From assembly GCA_902557385.1 (NCBI GenBank), contig CACDZF010000002.1:62001-126000 (forward strand): a stretch of 64,000 nucleotides of DNA, in the 5' to 3' direction. The position numbers and the translations under genes were made by a program. The stretch comes from an uncultured Pelagibacteraceae bacterium (GTDB lineage: Bacteria > Pseudomonadota > Alphaproteobacteria > Pelagibacterales > Pelagibacteraceae). Each line of letters opens with the position of its first letter. Position 1 is the stretch's first letter. The notes under the pieces were generated by a model. That model worked only from the letters and a program-made list of their open reading frames with translations. It searched no databases and was not told the origin of the DNA. Below are positions 8,348-18,038 of the stretch, one piece after another.

Positions 8348-9034
8348 ATGTGGCAGGCACAAATATTTACTTTATATCCAGAGTTTTTCCCTGGACCTTT
8401 ATCAAAGGGTCTTTATGGAAAAGCATTAGAAAAAAAAATATGGAATTTAAAAGTTGTGAATATTAGAGATGCTGCAGAGGACAAACATAAAACTGTTGAT
8501 GATACCCCGTTTGGAGGTGGAGCGGGAATGCTTTTGAAGGCCGATATTTTAGCAAGATCTATTGATAAAAATTTAAAAGATAACAGTAGAATTTTTTATT
8601 TATCTCCAAAAGGTAAAAAATTTGATCAAAAACTTGCAAAAGAACTTTCAAAAGAAAAATCAATAAATTTGATATGTGGTCACTTTGAAGGTGTCGATGA
8701 AAGACTGTTGTCTACAAGAAATATTGAAGAAATAAGCATTGGAGATTTTATTTTGTCTGGAGGAGAGTCCGCAGCTGTTGTGATAATTGATAGCATTCTT
8801 AGATTGTTACCTGGAGTTTTAGGAAATGACTCATCAAAAAAAAATGAAAGTTTTGAAAATGGGTTATTAGAATATCCTCAGTATACAAAACCTCAAATTT
8901 GGGAGGAAAAAGGTGTTCCAGAAGTCTTATTATCAGGCGATCACGCTAAAATTAAAGACTGGCGTTTGTCTCAATCTGAGGCTATAACACGCGACCGAAG
9001 GCCAGATTTATGGCAAAAATATAAAAAGAATTAA
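8348..9034 (+). CDS. trmD: tRNA (guanine-N1)-methyltransferase TrmD
   Basis: 228 residues, normal length. SPOUT-class trefoil-knot residues are visible in [13 protein letters not shown] and [17 protein letters not shown], together with the N-terminal [12 protein letters not shown]. It methylates G37 next to the anticodon to prevent frameshifting, using SAM. It lies three bases after rpsP and 16 bases before the chosen rplS start, as in the classic rpsP-trmD-rplS operon. Confidence 0.96.
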   Translation: MWQAQIFTLYPEFFPGPLSKGLYGKALEKKIWNLKVVNIRDAAEDKHKTVDDTPFGGGAGMLLKADILARSIDKNLKDNSRIFYLSPKGKKFDQKLAKELSKEKSINLICGHFEGVDERLLSTRNIEEISIGDFILSGGESAAVVIIDSILRLLPGVLGNDSSKKNESFENGLLEYPQYTKPQIWEEKGVPEVLLSGDHAKIKDWRLSQSEAITRDRRPDLWQKYKKN

Positions 9035-9050
9035 ATTGATAAATATTGCA

Positions 9051-9590
9051 ATGAAGAATATCGAAGAAATTAACAATATGAATGTAAAAAAAATTCAGGC
9101 GGAAAAGAAATTGCCAGAATTTTATCCAGGAGATATTGTTAAAGTTGGAGTAAGAATTACAGAGGGAAAAAGAGATAGAATTCAATACTTTGAAGGTGTC
9201 TGTATTGCAAAGAAAAGTCGAGATATAAATTCATCTTTTACTGTTAGAAAAATTTCTTTTGGAGAAGGTGTTGAACGGACTTTTGCATTATATAGTCCAA
9301 TCGTTGACTCGATTAAAGTTACAAGATCAGGAGATGTAAGAAGAGCAAAATTGTATTATTTAAGAGATAGAACTGGAAAATCTGCAAGAATTGCAGAAAA
9401 GATTAGAAAGAATATAGGAATAGAAGTTGATGTTAAATCTGAAACTCCAAAAGAAGAAGTTTTAGCTCCAATCGATTCTCAAGTAGATGAAAAAAAACAA
9501 GAAACTAAAAAAGTAGAAACTAAATCTGAGCCTACCAAAAAAGAAGGTTCCGAAGAACCTAAAAAAGAAAGCTCAGAAGAAAAAAAATAA
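9051..9590 (+). CDS. rplS: Ribosomal protein bL19 with charged C-terminal tail
   Basis: The core contains [29 protein letters not shown] and [18 protein letters not shown], diagnostic for bL19 at the subunit interface. I prefer the ATG at 9051 over the track's TTG at 9036, because the N-terminus [14 protein letters not shown] aligns with family starts. After about residue 120 comes a ~60-residue Lys/Glu-rich tail ([17 protein letters not shown]), parallel to the tail on bS16. 179 residues in all. Confidence 0.94.
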   Translation: MKNIEEINNMNVKKIQAEKKLPEFYPGDIVKVGVRITEGKRDRIQYFEGVCIAKKSRDINSSFTVRKISFGEGVERTFALYSPIVDSIKVTRSGDVRRAKLYYLRDRTGKSARIAEKIRKNIGIEVDVKSETPKEEVLAPIDSQVDEKKQETKKVETKSEPTKKEGSEEPKKESSEEKK

Positions 9591-9601
9591 TTTTTTTTTC
9601 A

Positions 9602-11005
9602 ATGCCATTAACTCTTTACGATAAAATTTGGAATGAACATTTAGTTCATCAACAAGAAGATGGTACTGCATTATTATTTGTTGATAGACATCTAATACAT
9701 GAAGTTACAAGTCCACAAGCTTTTGAAGGTTTAAGAAATTCAAATAGAAAAGTAAGACAACCAACTTTAACATTAGCGGTTGCCGATCATAACGTACCGA
9801 CAACTGATAGGAGTAAAGGAATAGATGATATAGAGTCTAAAATACAAGTTGATACTTTAGAAACTAATTGTAAAGAATTTGGAATTAAACTTTTTGGAAT
9901 GGGCGACAAACGACAAGGCATTGTTCATATAATTGGTCCAGAACAAGGCTTTACCCAACCTGGTACAGTAATTGTATGTGGTGATAGTCATACTGCAACA
10001 CACGGAGCTTTTGGAGCGTTAGCTTTTGGAATCGGAACATCTGAAGTTGAACATGTTTTAGCAACACAAACATTAGTTCAAAAAAAAGCAAAAAATTTTA
10101 GAATAAATGTAAGCGGCAAACTACCTATTGGAGTAACTTCAAAAGATGTAATTTTACAAATTATTGGAAAAATTGGAACTGCCGGAGGTACTGGCTGTGT
10201 AGTTGAATATTCCGGTACCCTAATATCATCTTTAAGTGTTGAACAAAGAATGACAATTTGCAATATGACTATCGAAGGAGGCGCAAGAGCGGGGCTTATT
10301 GAACCTGATCAAAAAATTTTTGATTATTTAAAAGATAGACCAATGTCTCCAAAAAAAGACAATTGGGACAAAGCATTAGAAAACTGGAAAAATTTAAAAT
10401 CAGACTCAGATGCAATATTTGATAAAGAAGTTAATTTAAAAGCTGAAGAAATTATACCAATGGTGACATGGGGCACTTCTCCTCAAGATGTAATTACTAT
10501 TGAAGGTAAAGTTCCTAATCCAAAAAATGAAAAAGATTTAGATAAAAAAAATTCAATTGAAAGATCTCTAAAATATATGGGTTTAAAGCCTGATACTGCC
10601 GCAAAAGATATAAAGATTGATAAAGTTTTCATTGGTAGCTGTACTAATGGACGAATTGAAGATTTAAGAGAAGCAGCAAAAATATTAAAGGATAAGAAGA
10701 AAGCGTCTCATATTGAAGCAATGGTAGTACCAGGATCAGGATTAGTTAAACAGCAAGCTGAACAAGAAGGACTAGATAAGATTTTTATTGACTCAGGCTT
10801 TGAATGGAGAGAGCCAGGTTGTTCAATGTGTTTAGCAATGAATGCCGATAAATTGAAACCAGAAGAAAGATGTGCGTCTACTTCTAATAGAAATTTTGAA
10901 GGTAGACAAGGTCGTGGAGGAAGAACTCATTTAGTTAGTCCTGGAATGGCAGCAGCAGCAGCTATATCAGGAAATCTTGATGACGTTAGAAAATATCAAA
11001 GTTAA
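9602..11005 (+). CDS. leuC: 3-isopropylmalate dehydratase large subunit
   Basis: 467 residues, full length. Aconitase-family features: [20 protein letters not shown] and the cluster ligands in [11 protein letters not shown] and [11 protein letters not shown]. With LeuD it isomerises 2- to 3-isopropylmalate in leucine synthesis through a 4Fe-4S cluster. It starts 11 bases after rplS and its stop abuts leuD with no gap. Confidence 0.97.
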   Translation: MPLTLYDKIWNEHLVHQQEDGTALLFVDRHLIHEVTSPQAFEGLRNSNRKVRQPTLTLAVADHNVPTTDRSKGIDDIESKIQVDTLETNCKEFGIKLFGMGDKRQGIVHIIGPEQGFTQPGTVIVCGDSHTATHGAFGALAFGIGTSEVEHVLATQTLVQKKAKNFRINVSGKLPIGVTSKDVILQIIGKIGTAGGTGCVVEYSGTLISSLSVEQRMTICNMTIEGGARAGLIEPDQKIFDYLKDRPMSPKKDNWDKALENWKNLKSDSDAIFDKEVNLKAEEIIPMVTWGTSPQDVITIEGKVPNPKNEKDLDKKNSIERSLKYMGLKPDTAAKDIKIDKVFIGSCTNGRIEDLREAAKILKDKKKASHIEAMVVPGSGLVKQQAEQEGLDKIFIDSGFEWREPGCSMCLAMNADKLKPEERCASTSNRNFEGRQGRGGRTHLVSPGMAAAAAISGNLDDVRKYQS

Positions 11006-11611
11006 ATGCAAAAATTTATATCCATAAAAAGTGTTCCTGCATATTTACCTATTGTAAATATTGATACGGATATGATTATTCCAAAACAGTTCTTAAAAAC
11101 TATTAAAAGAACAGGGTTAGGAAAAAACTTATTTTTTGAATTGAGATATGATGAAAAGGGTAATGAAATTAAAGATTTTATTCTTAATCAAGAGCCATAT
11201 AATAGTTCAAAAATATTGATATCCGGAAAAAATTTTGGCTGCGGATCTTCGAGAGAACATGCTCCTTGGGCATTATTAGATTTTGGAATAACCTGCGTTA
11301 TAAGTTCAAGTTATGCAGATATTTTTTATAACAACTGTTTTAAAAATGGAATATTGCCAATCATTTTAAATGAAGAAAACATAAAAGAGCTATCAGAATA
11401 CTCTAATAGAAAAGAAGAAATATCAATTGATTTAAGAGAACAAAAGATTATTTATGGAAACAATGAAGTTGGATTTGATGTTGATCCATTTAAAAAAAAA
11501 TGTTTATTAGAAGGATTAGATGACATTGCTCTTTCTTTAGAAAAATCAGATGAAATTAATTCTTTTGAAAAAGAATTAAAAAATAAAAAACCATGGATAT
11601 TTAATGATTAA
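11006..11611 (+). CDS. leuD: 3-isopropylmalate dehydratase small subunit
   Basis: 201 residues, normal for LeuD. The swivel domain shows [15 protein letters not shown] and [15 protein letters not shown], which contact substrate in the LeuCD complex. It directly follows leuC and overlaps leuB by eight bases, implying translational coupling in leuCDB. No leuA is in the window. Confidence 0.97.
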   Translation: MQKFISIKSVPAYLPIVNIDTDMIIPKQFLKTIKRTGLGKNLFFELRYDEKGNEIKDFILNQEPYNSSKILISGKNFGCGSSREHAPWALLDFGITCVISSSYADIFYNNCFKNGILPIILNEENIKELSEYSNRKEEISIDLREQKIIYGNNEVGFDVDPFKKKCLLEGLDDIALSLEKSDEINSFEKELKNKKPWIFND

Positions 11612-12710
11612 GGTTAAAAAAAGAAAAATTTTACTTTTGCCTGGAGACGGTGTTGGTCCAGAAGTAACTAATGAGGTAAAAAAAATTATTACATGGCTTA
11701 ACTCAAAAAAATCGTTAGATTTTGAAATTGATGAAGATTTGGCAGGAGGCGCATCTTATGACGCGCATGGAACTCCAATTACAGATGAAGTTTTTTATAA
11801 AGCTCTAGAAAGTGAAGTTGTAATATTAGGTGCAGTTGGTGGACCCAAATGGGACAATCTTGAATTTTCTAAAAAACCCGAAAGAGCTTTATTGAAATTA
11901 AGAAAAGAATTAAAATTATTCGCAAATTTAAGACCAGCAATATGTTTTAAACAATTGGTTGATGCATCTACTCTTAAACCTGAAATTGTTTCGGGTTTAG
12001 ATATTATGATTGTAAGAGAGCTAACCGGAGGTATATATTTTGGAGAACCAAGAGGCATTAAGCCTATAGACAATGGTGAAAGAAAAGGAATTAATACTCA
12101 TACTTATACTAGTAGTGAAATTGTAAGAGTAGCGAGAGTTGCTTTTGATTTAGCTAAAAAAAGATCGAATAAAGTTACTTCTTGTGAAAAATCAAATGTA
12201 ATGGAGGCAGGACAACTATGGAAAGAAGAGGTTCAAACTTTACATGATGAAGAGTTTAAAGAAGTTGAATTAAATCACATGCTTGCTGATAATTGTGCTA
12301 TGCAATTACTAAGAAATCCTAAGCAGTTTGATGTTATTGTAACTGACAACTTGTTTGGAGACATGTTGTCAGATCAAGCATCTATGTTGACCGGTTCGTT
12401 AGGCCTTTTGCCCTCAGCGTCATTAGGAGCAAAAAATAAGGATGGTGAAATGCGAGCTATGTATGAACCAATTCATGGTTCAGCTCCGGACATAGCTGGT
12501 AAGGGAATTGCAAATCCAATAGCAACAATTTTAAGTTTTGCTATGGCATTAAGATATTCACTAGACTTAGATAAAGAAGCTGACAATTTAGAAAAAGCTG
12601 TACAAGATGTGCTAAATGATGGTTTAAGAACAAAAGATATTATATCAAACGGTAAAAAAGAAGTATCTACCACTCAAATGGGTGATGCAATAATTTCAAA
12701 ATTGCAATAA
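11604..12710 (+). CDS. leuB: 3-isopropylmalate dehydrogenase
   Basis: 368 residues. Isocitrate/isopropylmalate dehydrogenase fold with [11 protein letters not shown] at the N-terminus, [14 protein letters not shown] in the middle, the metal-site signature [15 protein letters not shown] and [14 protein letters not shown]. It oxidatively decarboxylates 3-isopropylmalate with NAD. It is the last leu gene; the next gene downstream belongs to DMSP degradation after a 26-base AT-rich gap with no visible signal. Confidence 0.97.
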   Translation: MIKVKKRKILLLPGDGVGPEVTNEVKKIITWLNSKKSLDFEIDEDLAGGASYDAHGTPITDEVFYKALESEVVILGAVGGPKWDNLEFSKKPERALLKLRKELKLFANLRPAICFKQLVDASTLKPEIVSGLDIMIVRELTGGIYFGEPRGIKPIDNGERKGINTHTYTSSEIVRVARVAFDLAKKRSNKVTSCEKSNVMEAGQLWKEEVQTLHDEEFKEVELNHMLADNCAMQLLRNPKQFDVIVTDNLFGDMLSDQASMLTGSLGLLPSASLGAKNKDGEMRAMYEPIHGSAPDIAGKGIANPIATILSFAMALRYSLDLDKEADNLEKAVQDVLNDGLRTKDIISNGKKEVSTTQMGDAIISKLQ

Positions 12711-12736
12711 TTAATCATTTATTCTAAACTTCTAAA

Positions 12737-14503
12737 ATGCCAAATTATACAGCTCCACTAGAAGATATGATGTTTCTTTTCGACAAGTTAAGAAATAATA
12801 AAAACTATAACGAGATTGAAAAATATAAAGAAGTTAACTCTGAATTGGTTAAGAATATTTTAGAAGAAGCTGCAAAAATTAATCAAAATTTAATTTTACC
12901 CCTTGCAAAAGCTGGGGATGAAAATCCTACTGTTTTAGAAAATGGAGTTGTCAGGACCCCGCCTGGTTATAAAGATGTATATAAAAAATTTATTGAAGAT
13001 GGTTGGACGTCTTTATCTTGTGATCCTAAATATGGAGGACAAGGAATGCCAAGAACTGTGAGTGCATTTTTTGATGAAATGTTATCATCATCTAGTCTTG
13101 CATTTAAACTTTATAGCGAATTAACACTTGGTGCTTATAATTGTATTCATCACCATGCAACAGACGAAATAAAAGATAAGTATCTACCAAAGATGGTTGA
13201 AGGAAAATGGAGTGGAACAATGTGCTTAACAGAACCAGTATGTGGTACTGACCTTGGATTGCTTAAAACAAAAGCGACAGAACAATCTGATGGTACATTT
13301 AAAATAACAGGACAAAAAATCTTTATTACTTCAGGCGATCATGATCTTACAGAAAATATTATTCATTTAGTAATTGCAAGAGCTTCAGATTCTCCACCAG
13401 GCACAAAAGGAATAAGTTTATTTTTGGTACCAAAATTTATTGTTAAAGAAGATGGGACTATTGGAACTAGAAATGGAATATCTACGGGATCTATCGAAAC
13501 AAAAATGGGAATAAAAGGTTCCGCTACTTGTGTTTTAAATTTTGATGAAGCGCTTGGCTACATGATTGGTCCAAAAAATAAAGGACTGAGTCAAATGTTT
13601 ACAATGATGAATTTAGAGAGAATTGTAGTAGGAATACAAGGTTTAGGATTGTCAGAAATTGCTTATCAAAATTCACTAAGCTATGCGAAAGAAAGAAAAC
13701 AAGGAAAAAGTAATAACAGTAAATCAAAAAATGGTGGTGCAGATTTAATTATTGAACATGCAGATATAAGAAAAACTTTATTAAACATGAAATCAATTAT
13801 AGAAGGAGAAAGAGCATTATGTTTCTGGTTGTCTCAACAAACTGAAGTAAGTTTAAACCATAGTGATCAAAAAATTAAGCAAGAAGCAACTGATCTAGTT
13901 TCTTTAATGACCCCAGTTGTAAAATCTTTATTTTCAGATTTAGGAATGGAAATAACAAGCGATGCAATGCAAATATATGGTGGATATGGCTACACTAAAG
14001 ACCAAGGAATTGAGCAATTATACAGGGACAATAGAATTACCCCAATTTATGAAGGAACAAACTCTGTTCAAGCAATTGATTTAGTATTTAGAAAATTAGT
14101 AAATAAGAACGGCGATGTAATAGATAATTATATTAAAATGATCGCAAGTGATTTAAATGATAATAATGATAATTTAAAACCATTTGTAGAAAAACTTAAA
14201 ATGTATATTAAGAAATTAAACTTATTTTCAGACTGGATGAAAGAAAAAATAAAAAACTCTAAAGATGATGCAAATGCGGCATCAAATGATTATTTAAGAG
14301 TGCTTGGTTATGTCGCTATTGGTTACTCTTGGCTGAAAGTTCTAGAGGTTAGTTATAAGGATTATTCAAATAATAAAGATTTTTATGAGGATAAAATTCA
14401 AACTGCAAATTTTTATTTTAATAGAGTCTTACCTAGAGTAGAAAGTCATTATTTATCTGCAACTACAGGAAGCAAATATATAATGGACTTTAAATTCAAT
14501 TAA
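12737..14503 (+). CDS. dmdC: Acyl-CoA dehydrogenase, probable methylmercaptopropionyl-CoA dehydrogenase
   Basis: 588 residues, the long acyl-CoA dehydrogenase form to which DmdC belongs. FAD and substrate motifs: MCLTEPVCGTDLGLLKTKA, KIFITSGDHDL, MQIYGGYGYTKDQGIEQLYR and the RDNRITPIYEGTNSVQA region near the catalytic Glu. DmdC oxidises 3-methylmercaptopropionyl-CoA to methylthioacryloyl-CoA. The specific role rests on context, since dmdB and dmdA follow within 2.5 kb. A general long-chain acyl-CoA dehydrogenase remains possible from sequence alone. Confidence 0.85.
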   Translation: MPNYTAPLEDMMFLFDKLRNNKNYNEIEKYKEVNSELVKNILEEAAKINQNLILPLAKAGDENPTVLENGVVRTPPGYKDVYKKFIEDGWTSLSCDPKYGGQGMPRTVSAFFDEMLSSSSLAFKLYSELTLGAYNCIHHHATDEIKDKYLPKMVEGKWSGTMCLTEPVCGTDLGLLKTKATEQSDGTFKITGQKIFITSGDHDLTENIIHLVIARASDSPPGTKGISLFLVPKFIVKEDGTIGTRNGISTGSIETKMGIKGSATCVLNFDEALGYMIGPKNKGLSQMFTMMNLERIVVGIQGLGLSEIAYQNSLSYAKERKQGKSNNSKSKNGGADLIIEHADIRKTLLNMKSIIEGERALCFWLSQQTEVSLNHSDQKIKQEATDLVSLMTPVVKSLFSDLGMEITSDAMQIYGGYGYTKDQGIEQLYRDNRITPIYEGTNSVQAIDLVFRKLVNKNGDVIDNYIKMIASDLNDNNDNLKPFVEKLKMYIKKLNLFSDWMKEKIKNSKDDANAASNDYLRVLGYVAIGYSWLKVLEVSYKDYSNNKDFYEDKIQTANFYFNRVLPRVESHYLSATTGSKYIMDFKFN

Positions 14504-14508
14504 TTATT

Positions 14509-16137
14509 ATGAGTCATTACGAAACAAATTTAAATAAAAATGATGCTAATTTTGTTCCTCTAACACCTATATCTTTTTTGCAAAGAGCCAAAGATATTTA
14601 TCCAAATTACGAAGCAATCGTATATGAAGATAGAAAATATACTTGGAGTGAAGTGTATAAAAGGTGTATTAAATTTGCCAGTGCATTAGAAAAAATTGGA
14701 ATTCAAAAGGGGGATACAGTTTCATTTCTGGCTTTTAATACTCCAGAAATTTTTGAAGCTCATTATTCTGTTCCTATGACCGGTGCAGTATTGAACACAA
14801 TTAATATTAGATTAGACGCTAAGACTATCGGCTACATTTTAGAACATAGCGATGCAAAAGTTTTAGTTGTAGATAGACAACTTCATACAGAGGTTAAAAA
14901 AGCATTAAGTGCTATAAAAAAAAAAATTACCATAATTGATATAAATGATAAATATGCAGACCAGTCAAAATTAGAAAAAATTGGTGATTTAGAGTATGAA
15001 GAATTTTTAAATACTGGCGATGATAACTATATTTGGAAAATGCCAGAAGATGAGTGGCAAGCTATTTCTTTAAGTTACACATCTGGCACAACAGGAAACC
15101 CAAAAGGAGTTGTGTATCATCATAGAGGATCATATTTAATGGCTACCGGCAGTGCAGTAGCGTGGAATATGCCTAATAGATTAAACTTTCTAACTATCGT
15201 ACCGATGTTTCACTGCAATGGTTGGTGCTATCCTTGGACTGTCCCGATGTTAAATGGGAGAACAATTTGCCTTAGAAATATTGATATTAAAAAAATCTTT
15301 GAACTTATAGAAAAATATAATGTAACTCACTTTGGAGGTGCACCAATCGTACTCAATATGATTACCGGAGCACCTGAAAGTGATCGTAAAAAATTAAAAC
15401 ATAAAGTTTATGTATTAACAGCAGGCGCTCCTCCACCAAGTATTATTTTTAAAAAAATGAAAAATCTTGGTTTTGAAGTAATGCATGTTTATGGACTGAC
15501 TGAAACCTACGGACATGTAACTCAATGTGCATGGAATGAGTCATGGGAAAATTTGGAGGAAGAAAAACAAAATGAGATTAAAGCTAGGCAAGGAGTGAGA
15601 TACCCAAATACAGAAGGTGCAACGATTATGGATCCAGAGACTATGAAAGAGGTTCCAAGGGATGGTAAAACAATTGGAGAGATAATGATTAGAGGAAATA
15701 TAGTAATGAAAGGCTATTTTAAAGACAAAGATGCTACAGATAAAGCGATGAAAGGTGGATGGTTTCACACAGGAGACTTGGCAGTAATGCATCCAGATGG
15801 TTATGTAAAGATACAGGATAGATCTAAAGATATAATTATTTCTGGTGGCGAAAATATATCATCAATCGAGATAGAAAATACATTAGCAAAACATCCTTCC
15901 GTATCTATCGCTGCAGTGGTGGCCAAACCTGACGAAAAGTGGGGAGAAGTTCCCTGTGCATTTATAGAAATGGTTAAAGATAAGCCAGTTACTGAAAAAG
16001 AATTAATTTCTTTTTGTAAAGAAACTCTTGCAAGCTTTAAAGTTCCAAAAAAAGTTGAATTTTGTGAGCTTCCAAAGACATCTACAGGAAAAATCCAAAA
16101 ATTTGAATTAAGAAAAAAGGCCAAGGAGTTAAACTGA
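14509..16137 (+). CDS. dmdB: Acyl-CoA synthetase, probable methylmercaptopropionate-CoA ligase
   Basis: 542-residue AMP-forming synthetase with the P-loop SLSYTSGTTGNPKGVVYHHRG, VYGLTETYG, GWFHTGDLA and the C-terminal acylation-domain Lys in PKTSTGKIQKFELR. It would activate methylmercaptopropionate to its CoA thioester. It lies five bases after dmdC, and its stop is preceded by AAGGAG that appears to serve the next gene. It contains an A11 run near 14926. Substrate specificity is inferred from position beside dmdA. Confidence 0.88.
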   Translation: MSHYETNLNKNDANFVPLTPISFLQRAKDIYPNYEAIVYEDRKYTWSEVYKRCIKFASALEKIGIQKGDTVSFLAFNTPEIFEAHYSVPMTGAVLNTINIRLDAKTIGYILEHSDAKVLVVDRQLHTEVKKALSAIKKKITIIDINDKYADQSKLEKIGDLEYEEFLNTGDDNYIWKMPEDEWQAISLSYTSGTTGNPKGVVYHHRGSYLMATGSAVAWNMPNRLNFLTIVPMFHCNGWCYPWTVPMLNGRTICLRNIDIKKIFELIEKYNVTHFGGAPIVLNMITGAPESDRKKLKHKVYVLTAGAPPPSIIFKKMKNLGFEVMHVYGLTETYGHVTQCAWNESWENLEEEKQNEIKARQGVRYPNTEGATIMDPETMKEVPRDGKTIGEIMIRGNIVMKGYFKDKDATDKAMKGGWFHTGDLAVMHPDGYVKIQDRSKDIIISGGENISSIEIENTLAKHPSVSIAAVVAKPDEKWGEVPCAFIEMVKDKPVTEKELISFCKETLASFKVPKKVEFCELPKTSTGKIQKFELRKKAKELN

Positions 16138-16913
16138 ATTTAAACGTCGATAATAGAGACGTATTCATGTCAACTAGTGGCATGAGTATTGATAAAAACA
16201 AGCCATCAATTTTATTGATGCATGGCAGTGGACTTACACATATAGTCTGGTCTCTCCATGAGCAATTTTACTCAGCTAATGGATTTAATGTTCTATCAGT
16301 AGATTTACCAGGTCATGGAGAATCTGAGGGACCTTCTTTAAAATCTATTGAGTCAATTTCTGATTGGGTAAAATCTTTAATTAATGTTTTGGATCTTTCC
16401 AAAATTAGTTTTATGGGGCACTCACAAGGAACTCTTGTTGGAATTGACTTTGCTTCTAGATACCCAGAGTTAATTGATAAGTTGGTTTTAGTTGCTGGTT
16501 CAAACAAAATGCCAGTTAACAGGGAACTTATAGATTTAGCAGAATCTGGAGACGAAAAAGCAGTTTTGTTAATGATGAAATGGGGTTATGAGGGATCAAA
16601 AGCTTTTATAGGGGGGAATCCAGTGAAAAAAATTGTAAATTCTTCAAGAGCTATCCGAGAAGTATTAGCAGTAGACTTAAACGCCTGTAATAATTATAAG
16701 GATGGCGAAAATGCAATTAAAAAAATTAATTGTTCAACGTTATGTATTTTTGGAGACTTAGATAAAATGGTGCCAGTTAAGGTTGGAGTTAAAATGTCAG
16801 AGCAGATAAAAAAATGCCAAACCAAAATTATTTCAAATTGTGGTCATATGATACTTTTTGAAAAAGCATTTGAAATGAGAAAATTAGTAAAGGAATTTAT
16901 ACAAAAAAAATAA
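16134..16913 (+). CDS. Alpha/beta hydrolase in the DMSP gene block
   Basis: A soluble alpha/beta hydrolase: oxyanion LLMHGSGLTH, nucleophile FMGHSQGTLVG, acid in IFGDLDKMVP, His in NCGHMILFE. The track begins at ATG 16167, but the first strand of the fold (LNVDNRDVF) is encoded upstream. AAGGAG at 16123 sits five bases before a CTG at 16134 that overlaps the dmdB stop, so I extend the gene to that CTG (259 residues); 16167 is the fallback. It sits between dmdB and dmdA, with no DmdD-like crotonase here. It might cleave a CoA thioester or other intermediate of the pathway. That role is inference. Confidence 0.72.
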   Translation: MNLNVDNRDVFMSTSGMSIDKNKPSILLMHGSGLTHIVWSLHEQFYSANGFNVLSVDLPGHGESEGPSLKSIESISDWVKSLINVLDLSKISFMGHSQGTLVGIDFASRYPELIDKLVLVAGSNKMPVNRELIDLAESGDEKAVLLMMKWGYEGSKAFIGGNPVKKIVNSSRAIREVLAVDLNACNNYKDGENAIKKINCSTLCIFGDLDKMVPVKVGVKMSEQIKKCQTKIISNCGHMILFEKAFEMRKLVKEFIQKK

Positions 16914-18023
16914 ATGAAAAATTATTCTATTGCAAGATCTAGGAGACTTAGAAGCACGCCATACACTTCAAGAATTGAAAAACAAGGTGTGACTGCTTAT
17001 ACATCTTATAACCATATGCTTTTGCCTGCTGCTTTTGGATCTCTAGAAGATTCTTACCATCATTTAAAAGAAAATGTACAAGTTTGGGATGTAGCTGGAG
17101 AAAGACAAGTTGAAATATCTGGCAAAGACTCTGGAAAATTAGTTCAATTAATGACGTGCAGAGATCTATCAAAATCTAAAATAGGAAGATGTTATTATTG
17201 TCCAATTATTGATGATAGAGCAGGAATTATTAACGATCCTGTAATTTTAAAACTGGGAGAAGATCGTTGGTGGATTTCTATCGCAGACTCAGATGTTATT
17301 TTATTTGCAAAAGGATTAGCTATAGGAAACAAATTTGATGTTAAAATATTTGAGCCTAACGTTGACATATTAGCAGTGCAAGGGCCAAAATCATTTGCAC
17401 TTATGGAAAAAATATTTGGAAAAATAATAACTGAAATGAAATTTTTTGGTTTTGACTATTTTGAATTTGCAGGAGCAAAACATTTAATTGCAAAATCTGG
17501 ATGGTCAAAACAAGGAGGTTACGAAATTTATGTAGAAAATACAGAATCAGGATTAGCCTTATATGATAAATTATTTGAAGTTGGAAAAGAATTTAATGTA
17601 AAAGCTGGTTGTCCAAATTTAATTGAAAGAATTGAAAGTGCTTTATTATCATATGGTAATGATATGGATAATGATGATAATCCACTGGAATGCGGATTAG
17701 ATAAATATGTAAATTTAGATACAGATATTAATTTTCTTGGAAAAGAAAAACTAAAAGAAATTAGAAAAAAAGGAGTTACAAGAAAGTTAATGGGGGTCAT
17801 AATTGATGCAAAAGAAATAAATGTATCAAAATCAATCAATCTTATTAATGGAAAAAATTCAAAAATTGGTGAATTAAGATCAGGCACTTATTCACCACAT
17901 TTTAAAAAAGTAATTGGGATCGCAATGATAGATAAACCTTATTTTGAAGTTTCGGAAACATTTAAAATATCAATAAATGATCATGTTTTTGAGGGAAAAG
18001 TTTGCGATTTACCTTTCATTTAG
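16914..18023 (+). CDS. dmdA: Dimethylsulfoniopropionate demethylase DmdA
   Basis: 369 residues, the length of SAR11 DmdA, and I recognise the sequence: [46 protein letters not shown]-like [14 protein letters not shown] and the end GKVCDLPFI match the Pelagibacter enzyme from memory. It is a GcvT-fold protein that moves a methyl group from DMSP to tetrahydrofolate, yielding methylmercaptopropionate for DmdB and DmdC. The ATG directly abuts the hydrolase stop, so these four genes form one unit. Confidence 0.95.
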   Translation: MKNYSIARSRRLRSTPYTSRIEKQGVTAYTSYNHMLLPAAFGSLEDSYHHLKENVQVWDVAGERQVEISGKDSGKLVQLMTCRDLSKSKIGRCYYCPIIDDRAGIINDPVILKLGEDRWWISIADSDVILFAKGLAIGNKFDVKIFEPNVDILAVQGPKSFALMEKIFGKIITEMKFFGFDYFEFAGAKHLIAKSGWSKQGGYEIYVENTESGLALYDKLFEVGKEFNVKAGCPNLIERIESALLSYGNDMDNDDNPLECGLDKYVNLDTDINFLGKEKLKEIRKKGVTRKLMGVIIDAKEINVSKSINLINGKNSKIGELRSGTYSPHFKKVIGIAMIDKPYFEVSETFKISINDHVFEGKVCDLPFI

Positions 18024-18038
18024 TATAACTAATTCATC

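Noticed and set aside
8111-8362. 83-residue Cys/Phe-rich minus-strand ORF with repeats
   Set aside because: It is the mirror of the rpsP EAPKEEAKKA repeat. The periodic residues simply reflect the 30-base unit.
17528-17887. 119-residue minus-strand ORF inside dmdA
   Set aside because: Shadow of a well-recognised gene; Ser/Phe/Leu-rich composition typical of antisense of AT-rich coding DNA.
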